Positions 37,076 through 44,961 of a DNA stretch of 64,000 nucleotides are shown in pieces. A program made the translations under genes and the position numbers. Source of the stretch: Corallococcus soli (GTDB lineage Bacteria > Myxococcota > Myxococcia > Myxococcales > Myxococcaceae); the NCBI RefSeq assembly GCF_014930455.1, contig NZ_JAAIYO010000003.1, positions 434,001-498,000 on the forward strand, read 5' to 3'. The notes beneath the pieces were generated by a model that saw only the letters and a program-made list of their open reading frames with translations, made no database searches and had not been told where the DNA came from. The stretch's first letter is position 1, and every line of letters starts with the position of its first letter.

Positions 37076-39378
37076 TGCGGCGCTTCACGCTTCGTGGGAT
37101 GGCACGCGCCGTGGCGGTGGCCACGGCATTGTTGGTGGTGGGGTGCGTCGGCTTCATCGCCATGCCCCTGCCAGGCGCGTTGCTGTCCCGCGAGGCGCTG
37201 TCCTCGCTGGTGATCACCGACCGCACGGGACAGGCCCTGCGCGAGGTGCTCTCCCGCGAGGATGGACGCAGTGTGGGGCTGGCGGGGGGGCGCATCCCCC
37301 CGTTGGTCCGCGCGGCCTTCATCGCCGCGGAGGATCAGCGGTTCTCGTGGCATCCGGGCGTGGACGGGGTGGCGGTGGCGCGCGCGGCGCGCGACAACGT
37401 GAAGGCGGGGCGCATCGTGTCGGGTGCGTCCACGATTCCGCAGCAGCTGGCGCGCCGCCTGGTGCCGCGCGAGCGTTCGTGGTGGGGCAAGGCGGGCGAG
37501 GCGCTGTGGGCGCTGCGGCTCACGGCGCACCTGCCCAAGGACCGGGTGCTGCTGGAGTACCTGGACCGCGTGCCGCTGGGGAACTCCACCTTCGGGGTGG
37601 AGGCGGCGGCGCGGCGCTACTTCGGGCGGCCGGCGGAGCGGCTGTCGGCGGGACAGGCGGCGCTGCTCGCGGGCATGGCCCGGTCGCCCGCGCGCAGGGA
37701 CCCCTTCCGCCGGCCGGACGCGGCGGTGGCGGGCATGCGCGGCGTGCTGGCGCGCATGGTGGAGGAGGGCTTCCTGACGGCGGAGGAGGCGCGGCTGGCG
37801 GCGGAGACGCCGTTGGACCTGACGCCGGCCGAGCGCGTCTTCGAGGTGCCGCACCTGACGACGGCGCTGCTCCAGCGGCTGCCGCAGCTGGGGTTGGATG
37901 GGGCGACGCGCATCGAGACGACCATCGACCCGGCGCTCCAGGCGGCCGTGGAGAAGGCGATCATCGAGGAGCTGCGGGGCCTGGCGGAGCGCAGGGTGGG
38001 GGAGGCGGCGGCCATCGTCCTGGACAACGCGACGGGCGAGGTGCTCGCTTACGTGGGGTCCTCGGACTTCCTGGACGAGGCGAAGGGCGGGCAGAACGAC
38101 GGCGTGCGGTCGCTGCGGCAACCCGGCTCCGCGCTGAAGCCGTTCGCGTACGGGCTGGCGCTCAGCAAGGGCTTCACGCCGTCCAGCGTGCTGGCGGACG
38201 TGGAGGTGCACCTGGCCACGCCGGGCGGGTCGTACGTGCCCAAGAACTATGACCGCCGCGTGCACGGTCCGGTGCGGCTGCGCGCGGCGCTGGCGGCCAG
38301 CTACAACATCCCGGCGGTGCGGCTGACGGACGCGCTGGGGCCGGAGCAGGTGCTGCGCGTGCTGCGCGAGGCGGGCTTCGAGAGCCTCACGCAGAGCGCG
38401 TCGCACTACGGGGTGGGCATCGTGCTGGGCAATGGCGACGTGACGCTGCGCGAGCTGGCGCGGGCGTACCGGGGGCTGGCGCGGGGCGGGGTGGTGGGGC
38501 CGGTGAAGGAGGTCCGCGCGGCGTTCGGCCCGGCCGGCGCGCCGCTGCGCATCCCGGTGGAGCTGGAGGAGCACCGGTTCCTGGCGGCCCGGCCGGTGGA
38601 GCTGCTCACCGACGTGCTGGCGGACGAGGCCGCGCGGGCGCCGGCCTTCGGGTTGGACAATGCGTTGCGGATGCGGTTCCGGGTGGCGGCGAAGACGGGG
38701 ACCAGCCGGGCGCACGTGGACAACTGGGCCGCGGGCTTCACCCGGGAGCGCACCGTCGCCGTCTGGGTGGGCAACTTCGACGGCACGCCGATGCGGGGCG
38801 TGTCCGGCATCACGGGCGCGGGCCCGGTGTTCGCGCGGGTGATGTCGCTGGCGATGCGGGGGATCCGCGCCGCGCCGCTGGTGGACCGGAGCCGCTTCGA
38901 GGCCGCCGCCATCTGCCCGCTGTCCGGCGAGCGCGCCGGGCCGAACTGCCCCGGCGCCCTGAAGGAGGTCTACCTGCCGGGCACGGCGCCCCGGCACGAC
39001 TGCACGATGCACCGGAGCGATGGCGCGCTGGACGTGGGCCCGGCGTACCTCGCCTGGGCGCAGGCGGAGGGACTGGCCTCCACGTCCGTGGGAGCGCAGG
39101 GGCGGCCGGGCAGCCGGGCCGGGTTCATCCTGCCGGCGGACGGGGACGAGTTCCTGGTGGAGCCCGAGCTGCCCGAGAGCGCCCAGGCCGTGCCCGTGCG
39201 CGTGATGGCGCCCGCCGGGGCGAAGATGCTGGAGCTGCGCACGGAGGACGGGCGCCGCATCGAACTGCCGCCCCCGTTCGTCACGCGCCTGCCCGCGGTG
39301 GCGGGGGAGCGCAGGCTGGAGCTGTGGGCGCCCGGCGGCTCCGAACCGCTGGCGGTGACGCGGTATCGCGTCCGATGA
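37072..39378 (+). CDS. pbpC: Penicillin-binding protein 1C
   Basis: A 768-residue bifunctional peptidoglycan synthase. An N-terminal membrane anchor precedes the glycosyltransferase domain, with catalytic Glu 87 in AAEDQRF. The transpeptidase domain has SxxK at Ser 353 to Lys 356, SYN (AASYNIPAVR) and KTG at Lys 541. The C-terminal domain, with paired cysteines (CPLSGERAGPNCPG), is the BiPBP_C type found in PBP1C. It probably repairs peptidoglycan after attack, in concert with the alpha-2-macroglobulin. The GTG at 37072 overlaps the upstream stop; the ATG at 37075 is an alternative. Confidence 0.95.
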   Translation: MMRRFTLRGMARAVAVATALLVVGCVGFIAMPLPGALLSREALSSLVITDRTGQALREVLSREDGRSVGLAGGRIPPLVRAAFIAAEDQRFSWHPGVDGVAVARAARDNVKAGRIVSGASTIPQQLARRLVPRERSWWGKAGEALWALRLTAHLPKDRVLLEYLDRVPLGNSTFGVEAAARRYFGRPAERLSAGQAALLAGMARSPARRDPFRRPDAAVAGMRGVLARMVEEGFLTAEEARLAAETPLDLTPAERVFEVPHLTTALLQRLPQLGLDGATRIETTIDPALQAAVEKAIIEELRGLAERRVGEAAAIVLDNATGEVLAYVGSSDFLDEAKGGQNDGVRSLRQPGSALKPFAYGLALSKGFTPSSVLADVEVHLATPGGSYVPKNYDRRVHGPVRLRAALAASYNIPAVRLTDALGPEQVLRVLREAGFESLTQSASHYGVGIVLGNGDVTLRELARAYRGLARGGVVGPVKEVRAAFGPAGAPLRIPVELEEHRFLAARPVELLTDVLADEAARAPAFGLDNALRMRFRVAAKTGTSRAHVDNWAAGFTRERTVAVWVGNFDGTPMRGVSGITGAGPVFARVMSLAMRGIRAAPLVDRSRFEAAAICPLSGERAGPNCPGALKEVYLPGTAPRHDCTMHRSDGALDVGPAYLAWAQAEGLASTSVGAQGRPGSRAGFILPADGDEFLVEPELPESAQAVPVRVMAPAGAKMLELRTEDGRRIELPPPFVTRLPAVAGERRLELWAPGGSEPLAVTRYRVR

Positions 39379-40538
39379 ACGCGGTGGGCGTGGCCGTCCT
39401 GCTCGCCGCGATGGTGGCGGGCACCGCCTCCGGGGGCACGCCCGCGCTCCCACGGCCAGGACGCCCGGTGCCCGGGCCCGGCGCCGCGAAGTCCGAGGAG
39501 GCGCGTGGGGCGAGGCCCGCACCGGCCTCCGATGCGAGCGTGGAGGTGCGGCTGCTCTCCAAGCACCGGCCCTCGCGACTGCGCCTGGATGGCCCCCGCT
39601 CGCTGGAGGTCGTGGCCTCGCGCGACGTGCTGCTCGTGGACGGACGCGCCGTGCCGCAACCCCTGCGACTGGAGGCCGGACGGTGGCGGGTCCGGGGTCG
39701 CGGCCTGGACCGACGCTACGAGGGCTCACTGTCCCTGCGCGCCCGCGCGGGGGAGCTGGGTCTGGTGGCCACGCTCGCCCTGGAGGCCTACGTCGCGGCG
39801 GTCACCGCCAGCGAGACGGAGGTCGGCGCGCCGTTCGAGGCGCTCCGGGCCCAGGCCATCACCGCCCGCAGCTATGTGCTCGCGTCGGGCCGCCGGCACG
39901 AGGACGCGCGGGCGTGTGATCTCACCCACTGCCAGGTCCTGCGCGGCGAAGGTCTGGCCCGTCACCTGGACCGCTCCCGCGACGCCGCCCGCTCCACGCA
40001 AGGGGTCGTGCTGCGCCTGGCGGATGGCACCATCGCCCTGGCTCCATTCCACGCGAGCTGCGGCGGGCACACCGCCGGGCCCGTGGCCGTGTTCGGCGCT
40101 CCGGATCTCACCGGCGCCGCCGCCGTGCCGGACCGCTGCCCCGCGTCGCCCTGGCGCGCCGTCGTGTCCCGCGCGCTCGTGACGGCCGCCGCCACCCAGG
40201 CGCTCGGCGGCCCCGCGCAGGCCGTGGACCTGTTGCTGGAGCGGGACGCCAGCGGCACGGTGGTGCGCGTGGTGGACCGCGCTTCGGGGCGCGACGCCCG
40301 GGGCGACGCCTTCTTCCGCGCGCTCGGCGCCCGCGCCGGTTGGGATCGCATCCGCAGCGCGCGGTTCTCCCTCGCGTTCGGTGGAGACCAGGTGCTCCTC
40401 GAAGGGCAGGGGCACGGGCATGGTGTCGGCCTCTGTCAGGCCGGCGCGTCCCTGCTCGCCCGGCAGGGCCAGACCGCGGAGCAGTTGCTCGCGCACTACT
40501 TCCCGCACGCCGTTCCCCTGCGGCCGCGGGACAACTGA
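39375..40538 (+). CDS. SpoIID/LytB-domain protein
   Basis: The 387-residue product has an N-terminal hydrophobic export signal (AVGVAVLLAAMVAGTASG), a proline-rich linker, and a SpoIID/LytB domain from about residue 110. Landmarks are LALEAYVAAVTASE, ALRAQAITARSYVLAS, the FHASCGGHTA segment and the terminal GHGHGVGLCQAGASLLA. SpoIID is a lytic transglycosylase on denuded glycan in sporulating Firmicutes; related proteins enhance amidases. The ATG overlaps the pbpC stop (ATGA), so all three genes form one coupled operon of peptidoglycan and envelope defence functions. Confidence 0.9.
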   Translation: MNAVGVAVLLAAMVAGTASGGTPALPRPGRPVPGPGAAKSEEARGARPAPASDASVEVRLLSKHRPSRLRLDGPRSLEVVASRDVLLVDGRAVPQPLRLEAGRWRVRGRGLDRRYEGSLSLRARAGELGLVATLALEAYVAAVTASETEVGAPFEALRAQAITARSYVLASGRRHEDARACDLTHCQVLRGEGLARHLDRSRDAARSTQGVVLRLADGTIALAPFHASCGGHTAGPVAVFGAPDLTGAAAVPDRCPASPWRAVVSRALVTAAATQALGGPAQAVDLLLERDASGTVVRVVDRASGRDARGDAFFRALGARAGWDRIRSARFSLAFGGDQVLLEGQGHGHGVGLCQAGASLLARQGQTAEQLLAHYFPHAVPLRPRDN

Positions 40539-40748
40539 CCCCGGGGGCCGCAAGGGGCCCGGGTTCACAGTTGTTCGCGTGGGGGACGTGCGTTCAGGGG
40601 CCGTGCCTTCCGGCTCCCCCGCGAGGGGTTATCAGCACCCTGGGCGCTCCGTATCGATTGCACAGAGCCCTCAGCTCCGCGCCATCCGGCGGGGCGTGGC
40701 CTCACGCACCGGCCATCCCGGTGCGGGACCCAACCGGGGAGGCATCAC

Positions 40749-42305
40749 ATGGCGTTCAACCTGATCGAAGCGGTCGGCTCACAGTTCATGAAGAAGGGGT
40801 TGCTCCAGAAGATCAGCGGGTCCCTGGGAGAGGATCCGCAGGCGACCACCAAGGTGCTGCCGGGCGCCATCGCCGCTGTGGCCGCGGGCGTCGTGGACCA
40901 GGGCAGCAACGAGGCGGGGGCGCACCGGCTGCTGTCGAAGCTCAACGAGGGCGGCTTCACCGGACCCGACGCGCCCTCACGGCCCGAAGGCGCGGGCGAG
41001 GGCCTGATGGACGAGGAGGAGCGCGGGAAGGGGATGTTGAACGGGCTTTTCGGCAACAAGCTGAACGGCGTCGCGGAGGGCCTCTCGCGCTTCGGCGGGC
41101 TGCGCAACTCCGGCTCCGCGATGAAGCTGTTGTCCCTGGCCGCGCCCATGATGATGGGCGTCCTGGGCAAGCAGGTGCGGGATCAGCGCATGGGGGCGTC
41201 CGGCCTGATGCAGATGCTGGGCAGCCAGCGCTCCAACATCGCCGCCGTGCTGCCGGCCGGCGTGGGCAGCATCCTGGGCTTCGGGGGCGGCGCGCGCCAC
41301 GCGGTCGCGGAGGTCATTGAGCCGCACCGCGAGACCGTGACGCACGTGCGGGAGACGCGGGAGACGGCGCCCGTGCGCGAAGCCATCCCCCGTCAGAACC
41401 TCAACCGTCCCCCGGAGAAGAAGAAGGGCATCGCCGGGTGGGCCATCCCGCTGGCCCTGCTCGCGCTGGTGGCGCTCGCGTGGGGGGCGTTGCGCGGACG
41501 CAGGAACGAACCTGCCCAGGCCCCGCAGGTGACCCGCACCACACCCGCGCCCCGCGTGGAGGAGCGCGTCGCCCAGGCGCCACAGCCCGCGGCACCCACC
41601 CCTCGACAGGAGCCGGTGGCGGCGCCTCCAGCCGCGACGCCGCCCGCGGAGCCGACGCCTCCGGCCACGGGTGGCTCCGGCACGGAGGAGCCTCCCGCCA
41701 CGCCGCCGGCGGAGCCGACCCCGCCGGCCACGGGCGGCTCCGGCACGGAAGAGCCTCCCGCCACGTCGCAGCAGCCCGTGGAGCCGACCCCGCCGGCCAC
41801 GGGTGGCTCCGGCACGGAGGAGCCCCCCGCCACGTCGCCCGAGGAGCCGGCCACGGGCGGCTCCGGCACGGAGGGGACGGGCGGTGCGGGCATGGAGAAG
41901 GTGCGCGTGAGCGACGCCGCCGGCCTGCGTGAGGCCCTGGAGAGCGACGCCGCGCGCAGCCAGGGCTTCGTGCTGGAAGGCGTGGAGTTCAAGACGGGTT
42001 CGGCGCAGCTCACCGCGAAGAGCCAGCAGATGGTGGGTGAGCTGGGCAACGTGCTGAAGGAGGAGGCCGACGCGCGCGTGCGCATCAAGGGCTTCACCGA
42101 CTCCACGGGCAACGCGGACGCCAACCAGCGCCTGTCCCAGACGCGCGCGGACAGCGTGCGCCAGGCCCTGGTGCGCGACGGCGTGCCCGCCAACCGCATC
42201 GAGGCCAGCGGCGAGGGTGACGCGGAGCCCATCGCCCCCAACGACACCCCTGAGGGCCGCGTGCAGAACCGTCGCATCGAGGTGCAGGTGCTCGGTCAGC
42301 AGTAG
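40749..42305 (+). CDS. DUF937 / OmpA-domain peptidoglycan-binding membrane protein
   Basis: A 518-residue protein with an unusual order. Residues 1-185 form a DUF937-like, glycine- and leucine-rich helical domain. Residues 229-248 form a single membrane segment. Residues about 250-390 are a proline-rich linker with tandem repeats. Residues about 405-518 form an OmpA-type peptidoglycan-binding domain (FKTGSAQL ... RIKGFTDSTGNADANQRLSQTRADSVRQAL ... NRRIEVQ). No N-terminal signal exists, so the DUF937 part should stay cytoplasmic while OmpA grips the wall. It is a single-gene unit with a strong terminator behind it. Confidence 0.85.
   Translation: MAFNLIEAVGSQFMKKGLLQKISGSLGEDPQATTKVLPGAIAAVAAGVVDQGSNEAGAHRLLSKLNEGGFTGPDAPSRPEGAGEGLMDEEERGKGMLNGLFGNKLNGVAEGLSRFGGLRNSGSAMKLLSLAAPMMMGVLGKQVRDQRMGASGLMQMLGSQRSNIAAVLPAGVGSILGFGGGARHAVAEVIEPHRETVTHVRETRETAPVREAIPRQNLNRPPEKKKGIAGWAIPLALLALVALAWGALRGRRNEPAQAPQVTRTTPAPRVEERVAQAPQPAAPTPRQEPVAAPPAATPPAEPTPPATGGSGTEEPPATPPAEPTPPATGGSGTEEPPATSQQPVEPTPPATGGSGTEEPPATSPEEPATGGSGTEGTGGAGMEKVRVSDAAGLREALESDAARSQGFVLEGVEFKTGSAQLTAKSQQMVGELGNVLKEEADARVRIKGFTDSTGNADANQRLSQTRADSVRQALVRDGVPANRIEASGEGDAEPIAPNDTPEGRVQNRRIEVQVLGQQ
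41640..41891 (+). repeat. 63-bp tandem repeats encoding a Pro/Glu/Thr linker
   Basis: Residues 298-381 of the DUF937-OmpA protein are three near-identical copies plus one shorter copy of a 21 to 23-residue unit, PPAEPTPPATGGSGTEEPPAT. The first two copies are the same at protein level. Such repeats can change copy number by slippage and would alter the reach of the OmpA domain. Confidence 0.9.
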
Positions 42306-42330
42306 CCAACTCCCCCGGACACGCGGTCCC

Positions 42331-42374
42331 GGCGGCGTACGGCCTTCCTGCGAAGGCCGTGCGCCGCCGCTTTT
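42331..42374 (+). terminator. Rho-independent terminator
   Basis: A 16-bp stem (42331-42346 with 42353-42368, one G-U pair) with a six-base loop is followed by GC and a short run of four T. It lies 26 bases after the stop of the DUF937-OmpA gene and is one of the clearest terminators in the window. Confidence 0.85.
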
Positions 42375-42619
42375 CCATCCCCCTGCTCATGGACCGCATC
42401 AGGGCAGGCAGGAGGGCAGGGGAGCGCCCCGTGGCTGCCGGCCGGCCCCCTTCGCCGCCCGTCCGGCACGGGTGGGCCCGTCGGGCGTGACTGGCCGCGT
42501 CCTGTCCACCGCGTTACATCCCCCCGGGGCACCACTTCTGTCAGGCAGGCGCTAACGCCTCGCGTTAGGGCTTCACGCTTGACCCTGCTTTCACCCACCC
42601 TCTAGAAGGCCCGCGACCC
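42375..42619. other. lipA upstream region with inverted repeat and promoter-like boxes
   Basis: CTAACGC at 42552-42558 and GCGTTAG at 42562-42568 form a perfect 7-bp inverted repeat around CTC. Eleven bases further, TTGACC at 42579-42584 is followed after 18 bases by TAGAAG at 42603-42608, a plausible promoter. That promoter would leave almost no leader before the lipA ATG at 42620, and it overlaps the GAAGG that could serve as ribosome-binding site, so the two readings compete. The first half of the region shows nothing. Confidence 0.4.
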
Positions 42620-43549
42620 ATGGCGACTCCCGATCGGTTTCCCCTCCCACAGGTCTCCGAATCCACCCGCAAGCCCGAGTGGTTGAAGGTGCGTCTGCCG
42701 CACGGGGAAGGGTACGAGCGGGTCAAGGCCATCGTGAAGCGCACGAAGCTGGCCACGGTGTGCGAGGAGGCCCGCTGCCCGAACATCGCCGAGTGCTGGG
42801 GTGGAGGCACGGCGACGGTGATGTTGATGGGCGAGGTGTGCACGCGCGCCTGCCGCTTCTGCCACGTGAAGGTCGGGGCGCCGCCGCCGCTGGATCCGAT
42901 GGAGCCCATCCATCTGGCGCAGGCGGTGAAGGAGATGAACCTGGAGTACATCGTCGTCACGTCGGTGAACCGCGACGACCGCCCGGACGGGGGCGCCAGC
43001 CACTTCGCGTCCGCCATCCGGGAGCTGCGCAAGGAGAGCCCGCGCACCCTCGTGGAGGTCCTCATCCCCGACTTCAAGGGGCAGGAGAAGGACCTCGTCA
43101 CGGTGGCGGAGGCGAAGCCGCACGTGGTGGCGCACAACGTGGAGACGGTGGAGCGCCTGACGCCCTCGGTGCGCGACCGCCGCGCCACCTACCGCCAGTC
43201 CCTGCGCGTGCTGGAGTTCCTCAAGCACCGCCCGGAGCGCCTCTACACCAAGACGTCCGTGATGGTGGGCCTGGGCGAAACGGACGAGGAGCTGGAGCGC
43301 ACCTTCAAGGATCTGCGCGACGTGGGCGTGGACGTGCTCACGCTGGGCCAGTACCTGCAGCCCTCGCAGTACCACCTGCGCGTGGAGCGCTTCGTGACGC
43401 CCGCGCAGTTCGACGCATACAAGGCGCTGGCGGAGTCCTTCGGATTCCTCTACGTGGCCTCCGGGCCGCTGGTTCGCTCCAGCTACCGCGCCGCCGAGTT
43501 CTTCATGAAGGGTCTGATGGAGCGCGAGCGCGTGGAGCGCCTGGGCTGA
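42620..43549 (+). CDS. lipA: Lipoyl synthase LipA
   Basis: A radical-SAM enzyme of 309 residues that inserts two sulfur atoms into octanoyl groups on lipoyl domains. The auxiliary cluster CxxxxCxxxxxC (CEEARCPNIAEC), the radical-SAM CxxxCxxC (CTRACRFC) and the C-terminal RSSYRA motif are all intact. It heads a cluster with an E2 subunit and lipB, so substrate and both lipoylation enzymes are encoded together. Confidence 0.97.
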   Translation: MATPDRFPLPQVSESTRKPEWLKVRLPHGEGYERVKAIVKRTKLATVCEEARCPNIAECWGGGTATVMLMGEVCTRACRFCHVKVGAPPPLDPMEPIHLAQAVKEMNLEYIVVTSVNRDDRPDGGASHFASAIRELRKESPRTLVEVLIPDFKGQEKDLVTVAEAKPHVVAHNVETVERLTPSVRDRRATYRQSLRVLEFLKHRPERLYTKTSVMVGLGETDEELERTFKDLRDVGVDVLTLGQYLQPSQYHLRVERFVTPAQFDAYKALAESFGFLYVASGPLVRSSYRAAEFFMKGLMERERVERLG

Positions 43550-43590
43550 CCTGAGGCACCCTTCCCCAACACAGAGAGACACACCCCCTC

Positions 43591-44865
43591 ATGGCGACTT
43601 TCGAATTCAAGCTCCCGGACCTCGGCGAAGGCGTGATGGAGGGCGAGCTTGTGAAGTGGCACGTCAAGGAGGGCGACCTGGTGAAGGAAGACCAGGTGCT
43701 CGCCGAGGTGATGACCGACAAGGCCACCGTCACGGTGCCCAGCCCCCGCGCGGGTCGCGTCGTGAAGACGCACGGCCGTGAAGGCGACATGGCCAAGGTG
43801 CACCAGCTGCTGGTGACGCTGGAGACCGAAGGGGGCGCCCCCGCGGCGCAGGCCCCGGCCCACGGCGCTCCGGCCCACGGCGCTCCGGCGGCCGCCCCGG
43901 CCGCGGCGGCTCCTGCCCAGGCCCAGGCGGCCTCCCAGGCCCAGGCGACGAAGGTGCTGGCCACGCCCGTCACGCGTCGCATGGCGCGCGAGCACGGCCT
44001 GGACCTGGCGGACATCTCCGGCAGCGGCCCGCAGGGTCGGGTGACGAAGGCGGACGTGGTGGCGGCGCTGGAGGGTGGCGGCGCGCCGAAGAAGAACGAG
44101 GTGGCGGCCCCCGCGCCGCAGGCCGCGCGTCCGGCGGCGCCGCTGGCGACGGGGCGGGGCGACGAGCGCATCGCGCTGCGCGGGCTGCGCAAGAAGATCG
44201 CGGAGAAGATGGTCCGCTCGAAGTTCACGATGCCGCACTTCGCGTTCGTGGAGGAGGTGGACGCCACGGATCTGGTGGCCCTGCGCACGCGGCTCAACAG
44301 CCAGCTGGCGGCGGCCGGTGACGGCACCAAGCTCACGTACCTGCCGTTCATCGTGAAGGCGACGATCGCGGCGATGAAGAAGTTCCCGCACCTCAACGCG
44401 AACTTCGACGAGGCGTCGCAGGAGCTGGTGGTGCGCGGCGAGTACAACATCGGCATCGCGGTGGCCACGCCGGACGGCCTCACGGTGGCGGTGGTGCGCA
44501 ACGCGGATCAGCTGACGCTGGGCGAGCTGGCGAAGGAGATCTCCCGCCTGAGCGCCGCCGCGCGCGACCGCAAGCTGAAGATGGAGGAGCTGACGGGCGG
44601 CACCTTCACCATCACCTCGCTGGGGCAGAGCGGTGGGTTGTTCGCCACGCCCATCCTCAACCACCCCGAGGTGGGCATCATGGGCGTTCACAAGCTGAAG
44701 AAGCGCCCGGCGGTGAAGAACGATCAGGTGGTCATCCGGGACATGATGAACCTGTCGCTGTCCTGCGATCACCGCGTCATCGACGGTGACGTGGCGGCGA
44801 GCTTCGTCTACGAGGTCATCAAGTATCTGGAGGCACCGGACCTGCTGTTCCTCGCGATGGCGTGA
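43591..44865 (+). CDS. 2-oxoacid dehydrogenase E2 (dihydrolipoyl acyltransferase)
   Basis: The 424-residue core enzyme has one N-terminal lipoyl domain with lipoylated Lys 44 (MTDKATV), an Ala/Pro linker, a peripheral-subunit-binding domain (about 121-160, ATPVTRRMAREHGLDL...GRVTKADV) and the catalytic domain. That domain has the active-site His 394 and Asp 398 (SCDHRVIDGD). A single lipoyl domain and the overall sequence suit a branched-chain or pyruvate-type complex; the E1 genes are not in view, so the substrate is open. It lies 41 bases after lipA. Confidence 0.93.
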   Translation: MATFEFKLPDLGEGVMEGELVKWHVKEGDLVKEDQVLAEVMTDKATVTVPSPRAGRVVKTHGREGDMAKVHQLLVTLETEGGAPAAQAPAHGAPAHGAPAAAPAAAAPAQAQAASQAQATKVLATPVTRRMAREHGLDLADISGSGPQGRVTKADVVAALEGGGAPKKNEVAAPAPQAARPAAPLATGRGDERIALRGLRKKIAEKMVRSKFTMPHFAFVEEVDATDLVALRTRLNSQLAAAGDGTKLTYLPFIVKATIAAMKKFPHLNANFDEASQELVVRGEYNIGIAVATPDGLTVAVVRNADQLTLGELAKEISRLSAAARDRKLKMEELTGGTFTITSLGQSGGLFATPILNHPEVGIMGVHKLKKRPAVKNDQVVIRDMMNLSLSCDHRVIDGDVAASFVYEVIKYLEAPDLLFLAMA

Positions 44866-44961
44866 GGACGCGCGCCGCGGTGCTCGCCCGGCCGCCCTGA
44901 CTCCGGGGGGCGGTGGGCGCGGGGGGACTTCCGGGAATGATTACCAAGGCGGGCATCCGCG

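Noticed and set aside
42579-42608. Sigma-70 boxes directly before lipA as the main promoter
   Set aside because: The minus 10 box overlaps the likely ribosome-binding site, leaving almost no leader; kept only as a possibility within the lipA upstream entry.
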